From Desulfonatronospira thiodismutans ASO3-1 (GTDB taxonomy: Bacteria > Desulfobacterota > Desulfovibrionia > Desulfovibrionales > Desulfonatronovibrionaceae), in the NCBI RefSeq assembly GCF_000174435.1, contig NZ_ACJN02000002.1, positions 1-64,000 on the forward strand: 64,000 bases of DNA. Reading direction: 5' to 3'. Each line of letters starts with the position of its first letter. Within the stretch, counting starts at the first letter, position 1. Both the position numbers and the translations under genes were made by a program. This document shows positions 25,540-33,625 of the stretch, one piece after another. The notes under the pieces are model-generated. The model had not been told where the DNA came from. It searched no databases and saw only the letters and a list, made by a program, of their open reading frames with translations.

Positions 25540-25872
25540 CTAAACTCGCAACATAATGTCCCTACTTTCTTTCTGTCCTACCCCTGCTGGGATGTCCTCG
25601 TTTTTGCTGTGTGCATCGATAGCCATCCACTGGATCTCATCTAAATTAATTCCAGTACCAATACCAGGCAGGGCAAGATATCTGTATGGTGCGCCACGGG
25701 ATACCAGTTCGGCCAAGGTCTGATTGAAACTTATGGCTGGTTTTTTGTTTGCGTTTTGGACATAGAAGCCAACAGCTCCGCCGTGTGCAAGTAGAGTCAA
25801 AGACTGCAAAAGTGATCCGAGACTTAGATCCGGCAAAGCTTTGTTTAAATCTGCTATTTTAACTGGACCATT
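25540..25872 (-). pseudogene. C-terminal remnant, possibly of a methyltransferase-regulatory-domain protein
   Basis: The minus strand is open from about 25872 and reads NNGPVKIADLNKALPDLSLG, SLLQSLTLLAHGGAVGFYVQ and YRYLALPGIGTGINLDEIQW. The ALPGxGTGIxLDE end resembles the C-terminus of proteins with the methyltransferase regulatory domain, but I am not sure. No start codon fits: the frame runs into the end of the RAYT at 25874. The 3' end coincides with the right boundary of the RIT-like element, so it has been cut on both sides. Confidence 0.5.
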
Positions 25873-25873
25873 A

Positions 25874-26794
25874 TTAAGTTTGTCCCAATCGCTTCATAGA
25901 ATACAAACCCTCAACACCACCAACGGGAGTAAACTTCCGTTCATCCTTGGAGCCCAGCAAGTGCTTGACCTGGTCGAATACTTCCTGAACAAAATCTTTC
26001 CCGCCGATCACCCCGGAGTCAGTAAAATACCGGCATCTGTACCTGAACCGATCAGACCTGGATATCTTATAGTTCTTCTTTCTGGCTTTTTCCACGATCT
26101 TTTTATCCATGACCTTGCCTTTACCCGCATCCACAGCTCCGGTTTCGTATACGAATTGTCTGTACTTGCGAACTATCTCTGATGGATTGAACTCATTCCA
26201 TTCTTTCATCCCAAAGTCTATGGACAGAAGGCCGTCCTTATTCCCAGTCTGGGTATGGTAGCCCAGGGAACACCAGCGGTAGTCTTCCGGCTTCTTTACT
26301 ATCCCTGCCCTTATGGGGTTCAAATCGATATAGGCCAGCATATTCACCAGGGTATGGCCTTCCTGAACAATCATAGACTTAAACCGCTCACCCCAGAAAA
26401 AGCCGCGCCTGTTATGCCTCTTATTGTAATACCGGGAAAAGGTCTGCTTGATTTCCCGCACAAACTCAGAAAGGTCAGTCCATTTTTTGCTGAACTTTTC
26501 CATATCCTGATCCCCAAAATGGACATCCTCTCCGTATCGTCTGGCAAATCTTTCTTTGACTTCATCTCTGTAAGCATACTCATGAGGATAGACTTTTACA
26601 GCCAGGTGCCAGTGGTTCCCCATAATTGCGAAACCAAGGATATCCACAAAATAGATCCTGCTGAAATATCTGATTATATCCAGCAGCTTGTCTTTCTCAA
26701 TATCGCCAAGTGGAAAGCCGGATAGGGCGGTTCGGGATATGATGTGGTAAATAGCCGGTCTGTCCGGCAGAGTGAATCTGGCATTTCTGGGCAT
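25874..26794 (-). CDS. REP-associated tyrosine transposase (RAYT), copy 3
   Basis: 306 aa, start MPRNARFTLPDRPAIYHIIS, with AAGGAGGTAAGCC before the ATG. HUH motif GNHWHLAV; Tyr region FSRYYNKRHNRRGFFWGERF. CGTCTGTCCC lies at 26874-26883, 80 bp upstream. Through about residue 200 it is identical to copy 5 (28500-29414). Beyond that it diverges (NEFNPSEIV here, NEFDPKEIV there) and shares its NEFNPSEIV sequence with copy 4, a sign of gene conversion. The gene is intact. Confidence 0.92.
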   Translation of the reverse strand: MPRNARFTLPDRPAIYHIISRTALSGFPLGDIEKDKLLDIIRYFSRIYFVDILGFAIMGNHWHLAVKVYPHEYAYRDEVKERFARRYGEDVHFGDQDMEKFSKKWTDLSEFVREIKQTFSRYYNKRHNRRGFFWGERFKSMIVQEGHTLVNMLAYIDLNPIRAGIVKKPEDYRWCSLGYHTQTGNKDGLLSIDFGMKEWNEFNPSEIVRKYRQFVYETGAVDAGKGKVMDKKIVEKARKKNYKISRSDRFRYRCRYFTDSGVIGGKDFVQEVFDQVKHLLGSKDERKFTPVGGVEGLYSMKRLGQT

Positions 26795-26909
26795 GGCTTA
26801 CCTCCTTGAGATGAGGGATTGGTGTTGATGGAAGGATACTTACCCGAGATGGAATCAAAAGTAAAGTATATTTCGTCTGTCCCTTTTCTTTTCTCTTTCT
26901 TTTCTCCTC

Positions 26910-27038
26910 CCTTACTATTTGGGGCAGCTCCTGGAGGAATACCGGGCAGAAGTTCTCTTTGGCTGCAAAGTGGTAGTTACTTACCTGAGTGAATTTTATG
27001 TCCTGGGATTTGTCCAGGGCCTGGGTGTTTTGGTACAT
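26910..27038 (-). pseudogene. sapC N-terminal fragment (short), copy 1
   Basis: From the ATG at 27038 the minus strand reads MYQNTQALDKSQDIKFTQVS, NYHFAAKENFCPVFLQELPQ, IVRE, and then passes into the upstream flank of the RAYT at 25874. The longer fragment at 28126-28435 shows how the gene should continue (VREYFICFPNNQ). The gene was cut after about 43 codons. The frame stays open into the RAYT flank, giving a meaningless 137-codon ORF (26697-27110). Confidence 0.75.
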
Positions 27039-27102
27039 GCCACGGGCTCCATATTGTTGTTGAATGAATGAGATTATTACTACATGAGCTTGGAAGAGAT
27101 GT

Positions 27103-28017
27103 CTATCCAAGCCGCTTCATGGAATAAACCCCATCCACCCCGCCTACGGGAGTAAATTTCCGCTCATCCTTCGACCCCAGCAAGTGCTTAACCTGGTCGA
27201 ATACTTCCTGAACAAAATCTTTCCCGCCTATCACCCCGGAATCAGTAAAATACCGGCATTTGTACCTGAACCGGTCGGTCCTGGATATTTTGTAGCCTTT
27301 CTTACGGGCTTTTTCCACGATCTTTCTGTCCATGACTTTGCCTTTACCCGCATCCACAGCTCCGGTTTCGTAAACAAACTGCCTGTACTTGCGAACTATC
27401 TCTGATGGATTGAATTCATTCCATTCCTTCATGCCAAAATCTATGGACAGAAGGCCGTCCTTATTCCCAGTCTGGGTATGGTAGCCCAGGGAACACCAGC
27501 GGTAATCCTCCGGCTTCTTTACTATTCCAGCCCTTATGGGGTTCAAATCGATATAAGCCAACATATTAACCAGAGTCCTTCCCTCCTGTACTATCATGGA
27601 TTTAAACCGCTCACCCCAGAAAAAGCCGCGCCTGCTATGCCTCTTATTATAATACCTGGAAAAACTTTGCTTGATCTCCCGTACAAACTCAGAAAGGTCA
27701 GTCCATTTTTTGCTGCACTTTTCATATTCTTTGTCGCCAAAGTAAATATCATCACCGTATCGGTCTGAAAACCTTTCCTTTACTTCATCTCTTTCGGCGT
27801 ATTCTTGGGGGTATACTCTTACAGCTAAGTGCCAATGATTCCCCATAACTGCGAATCCCAGCACGTCTACAAAATAGATCTTACTGAAATATCTTATTAT
27901 ATCCAGCAGCTTGTCTTTTTCAATATCTCCAAGCGGAAAGCCGGGCAGGGCGGTTCTGGAAATTACGTGATATACAGTAGGTCTGTCAGGCAGTGTGAAT
28001 CTGGCGTTTCTGGGCAT
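27103..28017 (-). CDS. REP-associated tyrosine transposase (RAYT), copy 4
   Basis: 304 aa, MPRNARFTLPDRPTVYHVIS. HUH motif GNHWHLAVRVYP; Tyr in FSRYYNKRHSRRGFFWGERF. The C-terminus ends GGVDGVYSMKRLG. GTCTGTCCC lies at 28110-28118, 93 bp upstream. The protein is identical to copy 6 at 29723-30637. Its stop is about 65 bp from the start of the short sapC fragment lying downstream on the same strand. It should recognise REP-type DNA. The unusual point is that RAYTs are usually single-copy. Confidence 0.92.
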   Translation of the reverse strand: MPRNARFTLPDRPTVYHVISRTALPGFPLGDIEKDKLLDIIRYFSKIYFVDVLGFAVMGNHWHLAVRVYPQEYAERDEVKERFSDRYGDDIYFGDKEYEKCSKKWTDLSEFVREIKQSFSRYYNKRHSRRGFFWGERFKSMIVQEGRTLVNMLAYIDLNPIRAGIVKKPEDYRWCSLGYHTQTGNKDGLLSIDFGMKEWNEFNPSEIVRKYRQFVYETGAVDAGKGKVMDRKIVEKARKKGYKISRTDRFRYKCRYFTDSGVIGGKDFVQEVFDQVKHLLGSKDERKFTPVGGVDGVYSMKRLG

Positions 28018-28125
28018 TGTTGGCCTCCAATGGTCAGAGGTTTAAGTTGTGAACTAAGACAAAAGGTATGATCCCTGGTTGTGGGCTGTCAAGAAATAAT
28101 GTAGATTTTGTCTGTCCCTAATTCT

Positions 28126-28435
28126 TTTCTCCTTGAGCAGAGTCTTCCTTTTTGGCCAGTATAAACGGGTATCTTCTTATGTATGCTGGGATGTATTCAG
28201 CTTGCCAGCTTCCGTCTTCTGATACGTACTGGTTAGTGTTCTGCTGAAAGCCCAAGAGGGCGTGGGGCAGGTCTGTCTGATTATTTGGGAAGCAGATAAA
28301 GTATTCCCTTACTACCTGGGGCAGCTCCTGGAGGAAGACCGGGCAGAAGTTTTCTTTGGCTGCAAAGTGGTAGTTACTTACCTGAGTGAATTTTATGTCC
28401 TGGGATTTGTCCAGGGCCTGGGTGTTTTGGTACAT
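28126..28435 (-). pseudogene. sapC N-terminal fragment (long)
   Basis: From the ATG at 28435 the minus strand gives about 103 codons of SapC-family sequence: LQELPQVVREYFICFPNNQT, LPHALLGFQQNTNQYVSEDG and WQAEYIPAYIRRYPFILAKK. It then reads EDSAQGEKN and stops inside the upstream flank of RAYT copy 4. The last ~130 residues of a normal SapC are missing. It belongs to a different SapC subfamily from the genes at 16440 and 35318. The 5' region is shared exactly with the two short fragments. Confidence 0.82.
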
Positions 28436-28499
28436 GCCACGGGCTCCATATTGTTGTTGAATGAATGAGATTATTACTACATGAGCTTGGAAGAGATGT

Positions 28500-29414
28500 C
28501 TATCCAAGCCGCTTCATGGAATAAGTTCCCTCAACCCCGCCTACGGGAGTAAATTTCCTTGTATCCTTAGACCCCAGCAGGTGTTTGACCTGATCAAATA
28601 CCTCCTGAACAAAGTCTTTCCCGCCGATCACCCCGGAGTCAGTAAAATACCGGCATCTGTACCTGAACCGGTCAGACCTGGATATTTTAAAGCCTTTCTT
28701 CCGGGCTTTTTCCACGATCTTCTTATCCATGACCTTGCCCTTCCCCGCATCCACAGCGCCTGTTTCATATACAAACTGTCTGTACTTGCGGACAATCTCC
28801 TTGGGATCAAACTCGTTCCATTCCTTCATGCCGAAATCTATGGACAGAAGGCCGTCCTTATTCCCAGTCTGGGTATGGTAGCCCAGGGAACACCAGCGGT
28901 AATCCTCCGGCTTCTTTACTATCCCGGCCCTTATGGGGTTCAAATCGATATAGGCCAGCATATTCACCAGGGTATGGCCTTCCTGAACAATCATAGACTT
29001 AAACCGCTCACCCCAGAAAAAGCCGCGCCTGTTATGCCTCTTATTGTAATACCGGGAAAAGGTCTGCTTGATTTCCCGCACAAACTCAGAAAGGTCAGTC
29101 CATTTTTTGCTGAACTTTTCCATATCCTGATCCCCAAAATGGACATCCTCTCCGTATCGTCTGGCAAATCTTTCTTTGACTTCATCTCTGTAAGCATACT
29201 CATGAGGATAGACTTTTACAGCCAGGTGCCAGTGGTTCCCCATAATTGCGAAACCAAGGATATCCACAAAATAGATCCTGCTGAAATATCTGATTATATC
29301 CAGCAGCTTGTCTTTCTCAATATCGCCAAGTGGAAAGCCGGATAGGGCGGTTCGGGATATGATGTGGTAAATAGCCGGTCTGTCCGGCAGAGTGAATCTG
29401 GCATTTCTGGGCAT
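28500..29414 (-). CDS. REP-associated tyrosine transposase (RAYT), copy 5
   Basis: 304 aa, MPRNARFTLPDRPAIYHIIS start. Identical to copy 3 for roughly the first 200 residues. The C-terminal part (NEFDPKEIV ... KKGFKISRSDRF ... KDTRKFTPVGGVEGTYSMKR) instead matches the older copies at 368 and 17916 in several positions, so it is a mosaic. HUH motif GNHWHLAV and Tyr region YYNKRHNRRG are intact. CGTCTGTCCC is at 29494-29503, 80 bp from the start. Confidence 0.92.
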   Translation of the reverse strand: MPRNARFTLPDRPAIYHIISRTALSGFPLGDIEKDKLLDIIRYFSRIYFVDILGFAIMGNHWHLAVKVYPHEYAYRDEVKERFARRYGEDVHFGDQDMEKFSKKWTDLSEFVREIKQTFSRYYNKRHNRRGFFWGERFKSMIVQEGHTLVNMLAYIDLNPIRAGIVKKPEDYRWCSLGYHTQTGNKDGLLSIDFGMKEWNEFDPKEIVRKYRQFVYETGAVDAGKGKVMDKKIVEKARKKGFKISRSDRFRYRCRYFTDSGVIGGKDFVQEVFDQVKHLLGSKDTRKFTPVGGVEGTYSMKRLG

Positions 29415-29529
29415 GGCTTACCTCCTTGAGATGAGGGATTGGTGTTGATGGAAGGATACTTACCCGAGATGGAATCAAAAGTAAAGTATATTTCGTCTGT
29501 CCCTTTTCTTTTCTCTTTCTTTTCTCCTC

Positions 29530-29658
29530 CCTTACTATTTGGGGCAGCTCCTGGAGGAATACCGGGCAGAAGTTCTCTTTGGCTGCAAAGTGGTAGTTAC
29601 TTACCTGAGTGAATTTTATGTCCTGGGATTTGTCCAGGGCCTGGGTGTTTTGGTACAT
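29530..29658 (-). pseudogene. sapC N-terminal fragment (short), copy 2
   Basis: An exact repeat of the fragment at 26910-27038, 2,620 bp further on: MYQNTQ start at 29658, SapC-like to ELPQIVRE, then the flank of RAYT copy 5. Part of the tandem duplication. Confidence 0.75.
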
Positions 29659-29722
29659 GCCACGGGCTCCATATTGTTGTTGAATGAATGAGATTATTAC
29701 TACATGAGCTTGGAAGAGATGT

Positions 29723-30637
29723 CTATCCAAGCCGCTTCATGGAATAAACCCCATCCACCCCGCCTACGGGAGTAAATTTCCGCTCATCCTTCGACCCCAG
29801 CAAGTGCTTAACCTGGTCGAATACTTCCTGAACAAAATCTTTCCCGCCTATCACCCCGGAATCAGTAAAATACCGGCATTTGTACCTGAACCGGTCGGTC
29901 CTGGATATTTTGTAGCCTTTCTTACGGGCTTTTTCCACGATCTTTCTGTCCATGACTTTGCCTTTACCCGCATCCACAGCTCCGGTTTCGTAAACAAACT
30001 GCCTGTACTTGCGAACTATCTCTGATGGATTGAATTCATTCCATTCCTTCATGCCAAAATCTATGGACAGAAGGCCGTCCTTATTCCCAGTCTGGGTATG
30101 GTAGCCCAGGGAACACCAGCGGTAATCCTCCGGCTTCTTTACTATTCCAGCCCTTATGGGGTTCAAATCGATATAAGCCAACATATTAACCAGAGTCCTT
30201 CCCTCCTGTACTATCATGGATTTAAACCGCTCACCCCAGAAAAAGCCGCGCCTGCTATGCCTCTTATTATAATACCTGGAAAAACTTTGCTTGATCTCCC
30301 GTACAAACTCAGAAAGGTCAGTCCATTTTTTGCTGCACTTTTCATATTCTTTGTCGCCAAAGTAAATATCATCACCGTATCGGTCTGAAAACCTTTCCTT
30401 TACTTCATCTCTTTCGGCGTATTCTTGGGGGTATACTCTTACAGCTAAGTGCCAATGATTCCCCATAACTGCGAATCCCAGCACGTCTACAAAATAGATC
30501 TTACTGAAATATCTTATTATATCCAGCAGCTTGTCTTTTTCAATATCTCCAAGCGGAAAGCCGGGCAGGGCGGTTCTGGAAATTACGTGATATACAGTAG
30601 GTCTGTCAGGCAGTGTGAATCTGGCGTTTCTGGGCAT
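29723..30637 (-). CDS. REP-associated tyrosine transposase (RAYT), copy 6
   Basis: 304 aa with the same protein sequence as copy 4. HUH motif GNHWHLAVRVYP and Tyr region YYNKRHSRRG are intact. GTCTGTCCC is at 30730-30738, 93 bp upstream, and the flank ends at about 30751, where a truncated integrase begins. The perfect identity with copy 4 points to a very recent duplication. Confidence 0.92.
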   Translation of the reverse strand: MPRNARFTLPDRPTVYHVISRTALPGFPLGDIEKDKLLDIIRYFSKIYFVDVLGFAVMGNHWHLAVRVYPQEYAERDEVKERFSDRYGDDIYFGDKEYEKCSKKWTDLSEFVREIKQSFSRYYNKRHSRRGFFWGERFKSMIVQEGRTLVNMLAYIDLNPIRAGIVKKPEDYRWCSLGYHTQTGNKDGLLSIDFGMKEWNEFNPSEIVRKYRQFVYETGAVDAGKGKVMDRKIVEKARKKGYKISRTDRFRYKCRYFTDSGVIGGKDFVQEVFDQVKHLLGSKDERKFTPVGGVDGVYSMKRLG

Positions 30638-30751
30638 TGTTGGCCTCCAATGGTCAGAGGTTTAAGTTGTGAACTAAGACAAAAGGTATGATCCCTGGTT
30701 GTGGGCTGTCAAGAAATAATGTAGATTTTGTCTGTCCCTAATTCTTTTCTC

Positions 30752-30901
30752 CAGCATCCAGATCCACTTCGGACCAAGGCAGGTTTACAGCCTCGGATTT
30801 CCTGGCTCCGGTCATGATCAGGAACCTGATAATATCCGGCACCACTGGGCTGTTGCAGTTATTCAACTCATCCAGAACCCTTTCCAGCTCTTCCGGGTGC
30901 G
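30752..30901 (-). pseudogene. integrase (tyrosine recombinase), middle fragment
   Basis: The minus strand reads HPEELERVLDELNNCNSPVV, then PDIIRFLIMTGARKSEAVNL and PWSEVDLDAG. GARKSEAVNLPWSEVDL is the box-I region with the first catalytic Arg of tyrosine recombinases. The left side is cut by the RAYT copy 6 flank, so the HxxR and Tyr regions are lost. The right side is cut by the IS21 element; the rest of the gene lies at 33626-34096. Confidence 0.82.
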
Positions 30902-31030
30902 TATTTCACGGGAAAACGGACAGCATTCCACAGCAAAGTGGACAGTGTTCCATGGGAAAAAGGACAGCATTCCATGCTCATGATGGACAGTCATTCCACG
31001 GCAAGGTGGACAGCATTCCACGGGAAGATG
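30902..31030. repeat. left terminal repeats of the IS21 element
   Basis: About five units of ATTCCAxxGxxAAxxTGGACAG-like sequence (for example GGACAGCATTCCA near 30938, 30970 and 31009) in direct array. Inverted relatives lie at 33510-33625. They should be transposase-binding sites. Confidence 0.75.
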
Positions 31031-31141
31031 GACACCTTCACAATGAACTCGCCGCTCTAAGGAGCACCTCTTCTTTTTAAGTTTGACGCGGGATAACCTG
31101 TCAATCATGTACCTCCAAACAAATTCAAACGGGAGGTACAA

Positions 31142-32689
31142 ATGCCACAGGAGAGGTTATCCATGCGAAAAATTTCTGAAATCCTGCGTTTAAAATACGG
31201 ACAAGGCTTCAGCACCCGCCAGATTGCCAAGTGCTGCGATATAGGCAAGTCCACAGTTGCCACCTATATATCCAGAGCAAAAAATGCCGGGATTTTCTGG
31301 CCGCTGCCTGAGAATATGACAGAGGAGAGGCTTCACGAGCTTCTGTTTCCTCCGCAGCAAAATGAGCATAAAGTATCTACCCCAGTACCGGACTGGAACC
31401 TGGTGCATCAGGAAATGCAAAAAAAGGGTGTGACCAAGTTTTTGCTCTGGGAAGAATACAAAGAGGCCAACCCAGACGGCTTCGAGTACAGCTGGTTCTG
31501 CCGGGAATACAGAGCATGGCGCGGCAAGCTTGATCTGGTCATGCGCCACAACCACAGGGCCGGCGAAAAGCTCTTCGTTGATTATGCCGGCCATACTGTA
31601 CCGGTTACGGATCCGGGAACAGGAGAAATAAGCCAGGCCCAGATCTTTGTAGCTGTCATGGGTGCAAGCAACTACACCTATGCGGAAGCCACCTGGAGCC
31701 AGAACCTCTGGGACTGGATCAACTCCCATGTCCGGACCTTCAAGTTTCTACAGGGAGTCCCCTTGATTACAATCCCGGACAATCTCAAGTCCGGAGTCAA
31801 TAAACCCCATATATATGAGCCGGATCTGAACCCCACCTATCAAGACATGGCCCTGCACTACAATACGGCGGTCATCCCTGCCAGGAGAAAAAAGCCAAAG
31901 GACAAGGCCAAAGCCGAAAGCGGTGTGCTTCTTGTCTCCAGGTGGATTCTGGCCAGGCTCAGAAATCAGCAGTTTTTCTCCCTGTGGGAGTTAAACCTGG
32001 AAATCAGGAAGCTGCTGGAAAAGCTAAACGACAAGCCTTTCAAAAAACTGCCAGGGAGCAGGAAGTCGCTCTTTGAAGAAATAGACAGACCTGCTCTGCA
32101 GCCGCTTCCGGCCACACATTATGAATATGCCCTCTGGAAGAAGGTTAAGGTGAACATAGACTATCACGTGGAGATTGACCGGCATTACTACTCAGTTCCC
32201 CATCACCTGGTCAAAAAAAGGCTTGATGCCAGGTACACGGAAAACACTGTGGAGCTGTTCCACAAGAACTCCCGGGTGGCCAGCCATAAAAGATCCTATA
32301 ACAAAAGGAGCTATACCACGGTCAAAGAACATATGCCCAAGGCTCACAGGGAGCATGATTACTGGAATCCGGAGCGGCTGATAAACTGGGCCAGCAAGAC
32401 TGGACCTGCCACGGCCAAGCTGATCAAAACCATCATGGGCAAAAGGATCCATCCCCAGCAGGGCTTTAGGCCTTGCCTGGGCGTCATGCGCCTGGGCAAG
32501 CAATATGGAGAAGAAAGGCTTGAATCTGCCTGTTTAAGAGCCCTGACCCTGGGATCGACAAACTACAAGAGCGTAGAATCCATCCTGAAGAACAACCTGG
32601 ACAAACAGCCTTTACCAAGTCCGTCCGAGAATTCTGAAGCTCCGGTGCTGGAGCATGACAACATCCGGGGCGCAAACTACTATCATTAA
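31142..32689 (+). CDS. istA: IS21 transposase IstA
   Basis: 515 aa. MPQERLSMRKISEILRLKYG start with GGGAGGT before the ATG; the N-terminal helix-turn-helix is FSTRQIAKCCDIGKSTVATY. The DDE residues are Asp in LFVDYAGHTVPV (~147), Asp in LITIPDNLKSG (~211) and Glu in KAKAESGVL. An Mu-type C-terminal domain follows, with HYYSVPHHLVKKRLDARYTE. An ATG seven codons later also has a ribosome-binding site, but the longer start fits the family. It forms the IS21 transposase and needs IstB. Confidence 0.93.
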   Translation: MPQERLSMRKISEILRLKYGQGFSTRQIAKCCDIGKSTVATYISRAKNAGIFWPLPENMTEERLHELLFPPQQNEHKVSTPVPDWNLVHQEMQKKGVTKFLLWEEYKEANPDGFEYSWFCREYRAWRGKLDLVMRHNHRAGEKLFVDYAGHTVPVTDPGTGEISQAQIFVAVMGASNYTYAEATWSQNLWDWINSHVRTFKFLQGVPLITIPDNLKSGVNKPHIYEPDLNPTYQDMALHYNTAVIPARRKKPKDKAKAESGVLLVSRWILARLRNQQFFSLWELNLEIRKLLEKLNDKPFKKLPGSRKSLFEEIDRPALQPLPATHYEYALWKKVKVNIDYHVEIDRHYYSVPHHLVKKRLDARYTENTVELFHKNSRVASHKRSYNKRSYTTVKEHMPKAHREHDYWNPERLINWASKTGPATAKLIKTIMGKRIHPQQGFRPCLGVMRLGKQYGEERLESACLRALTLGSTNYKSVESILKNNLDKQPLPSPSENSEAPVLEHDNIRGANYYH

Positions 32690-32701
32690 AAGGAGGACAA
32701 A

Positions 32702-33457
32702 ATGTTAAACCACCCCACTCTTGAAAAACTACAAACCATGCGACTGACAGGCATGCTTAAGGCCCTGCAGGAACAGCAGGAAACCAGGGAAATTGAGGCC
32801 CTGTCCTTTGAAGAAAGACTGGGCCTGCTCCTGGACCGGGAGATGACGGAAAGAGAATCCAAACGTCTGCAAACAAGGCTCAAAAAAGCCAAGCTGAGGC
32901 ACAGGGCTGTGGTTGAAGACATTAACTACCGTCATCCCAGAAGACTGGACAAGTCACAAGTCTTCAAGCTTTGTGACTGCCAGTGGATAAAAGAGCATCA
33001 AAACCTGATTATTACAGGACCCACAGGGATAGGCAAAAGCTGGCTGGCCTGTGCCCTGGCCCAAAAAGCCTGCAGAGAGGGATACAGCGCCCTCTATACC
33101 CGCATGCCCCGTCTCTTGCAGGATGTGGGCATATCCAGAGGTGACGGGCGTTACCCCAAAGTCATGAAAGAGCTGGCCAAAACAGATCTGCTGGTCCTGG
33201 ATGACTGGGGCATAAGCCCGCTTAAAGCTGAACAGCTAAGAGATCTACTGGAGATCCTTGAGGACCGGCACGGGCTGCGCTCCACCCTGGTTACAAGCCA
33301 GCTCTCAATCCAAAAATGGCACGAGTATCTGGGTGATCCCACCCTGGCTGACGCTGTCCTGGATCGCCTGATCCACAATGCACACCGAATGGATCTTTGG
33401 GGAGATTCCATGCGCGAACTGGAAGCATCGTTGACTTCAAAGAACAGTTTCGATTAA
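32702..33457 (+). CDS. istB: IS21 ATP-binding helper IstB
   Basis: 251 aa, 12 bp after istA, AGGAGG before the ATG. DnaC-like AAA+ ATPase: Walker A GPTGIGKSWLA (~105), Walker B TDLLVLDDWG (~165), with TSQLSIQKWHEYLGDPTLAD, then AVLDRLIHNAHRMDLWGDSM. It selects target DNA and stimulates IstA. Intact, so the element may be active. Confidence 0.94.
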   Translation: MLNHPTLEKLQTMRLTGMLKALQEQQETREIEALSFEERLGLLLDREMTERESKRLQTRLKKAKLRHRAVVEDINYRHPRRLDKSQVFKLCDCQWIKEHQNLIITGPTGIGKSWLACALAQKACREGYSALYTRMPRLLQDVGISRGDGRYPKVMKELAKTDLLVLDDWGISPLKAEQLRDLLEILEDRHGLRSTLVTSQLSIQKWHEYLGDPTLADAVLDRLIHNAHRMDLWGDSMRELEASLTSKNSFD

Positions 33458-33509
33458 AACAAGGCATCCCGCGTCGCTTCGCTCCGATAAGCGCTTTGTT
33501 CTGTGAATG

Positions 33510-33625
33510 ACATCTGTCCACCATCAGCGTGGAACACTGTCCACTTTCCCATGGAATGCTGTCCACCATCAGTGTGGAACACTGTCCATCATGCCGTGTA
33601 CTGACTGTCCACTTTGCGTGGAATA
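33510..33625. repeat. right terminal repeats of the IS21 element
   Basis: At least five CTGTCCA units with intervening GTGGAA(C/T) occur here, inverted relative to those at the left end. They end at CGTGGAATA (33625). Confidence 0.75.

Larger units (their letters stand above)
25874..30751. repeat. 2.62-kb tandem duplication carrying RAYT and sapC pieces
   Basis: Copies 3/5 of the RAYT are 2,626 bp apart and copies 4/6 are 2,620 bp apart. The block [RAYT 5' part - short sapC piece - RAYT - 110-bp flank] at about 26.2-28.13 kb recurs at about 28.9-30.75 kb. The RAYT proteins of copies 4 and 6 are identical. After the flank ending TTCTTTTCTCC the two units diverge: one runs into sapC (28126), the other into an integrase (30752). 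Confidence 0.88.
30902..33625 (+). mobile_element. IS21-family insertion sequence
   Basis: It carries istA and istB. The left end starts TATTTCACGGG and the right end finishes CGTGGAATA, inverted to each other. Inside each end are several copies of a ~22-bp unit containing TTCCA ... TGGACAG (left 30902-31025, right ~33510-33625), the multiple terminal repeats typical of IS21. CG flanks it on both sides, and removing the IS plus one CG rejoins an integrase reading frame. Confidence 0.88.

Noticed and set aside
26697-27110. 137-aa ORF (and identical 29317-29730) as a real gene
   Set aside because: It joins a sapC fragment to antisense RAYT leader; the C-terminal half reads the opposite strand of the RAYT start.
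30902-33625. Target-site duplication of 4-8 bp around IS21
   Set aside because: Only CG is common to both flanks; a longer duplication is not visible.
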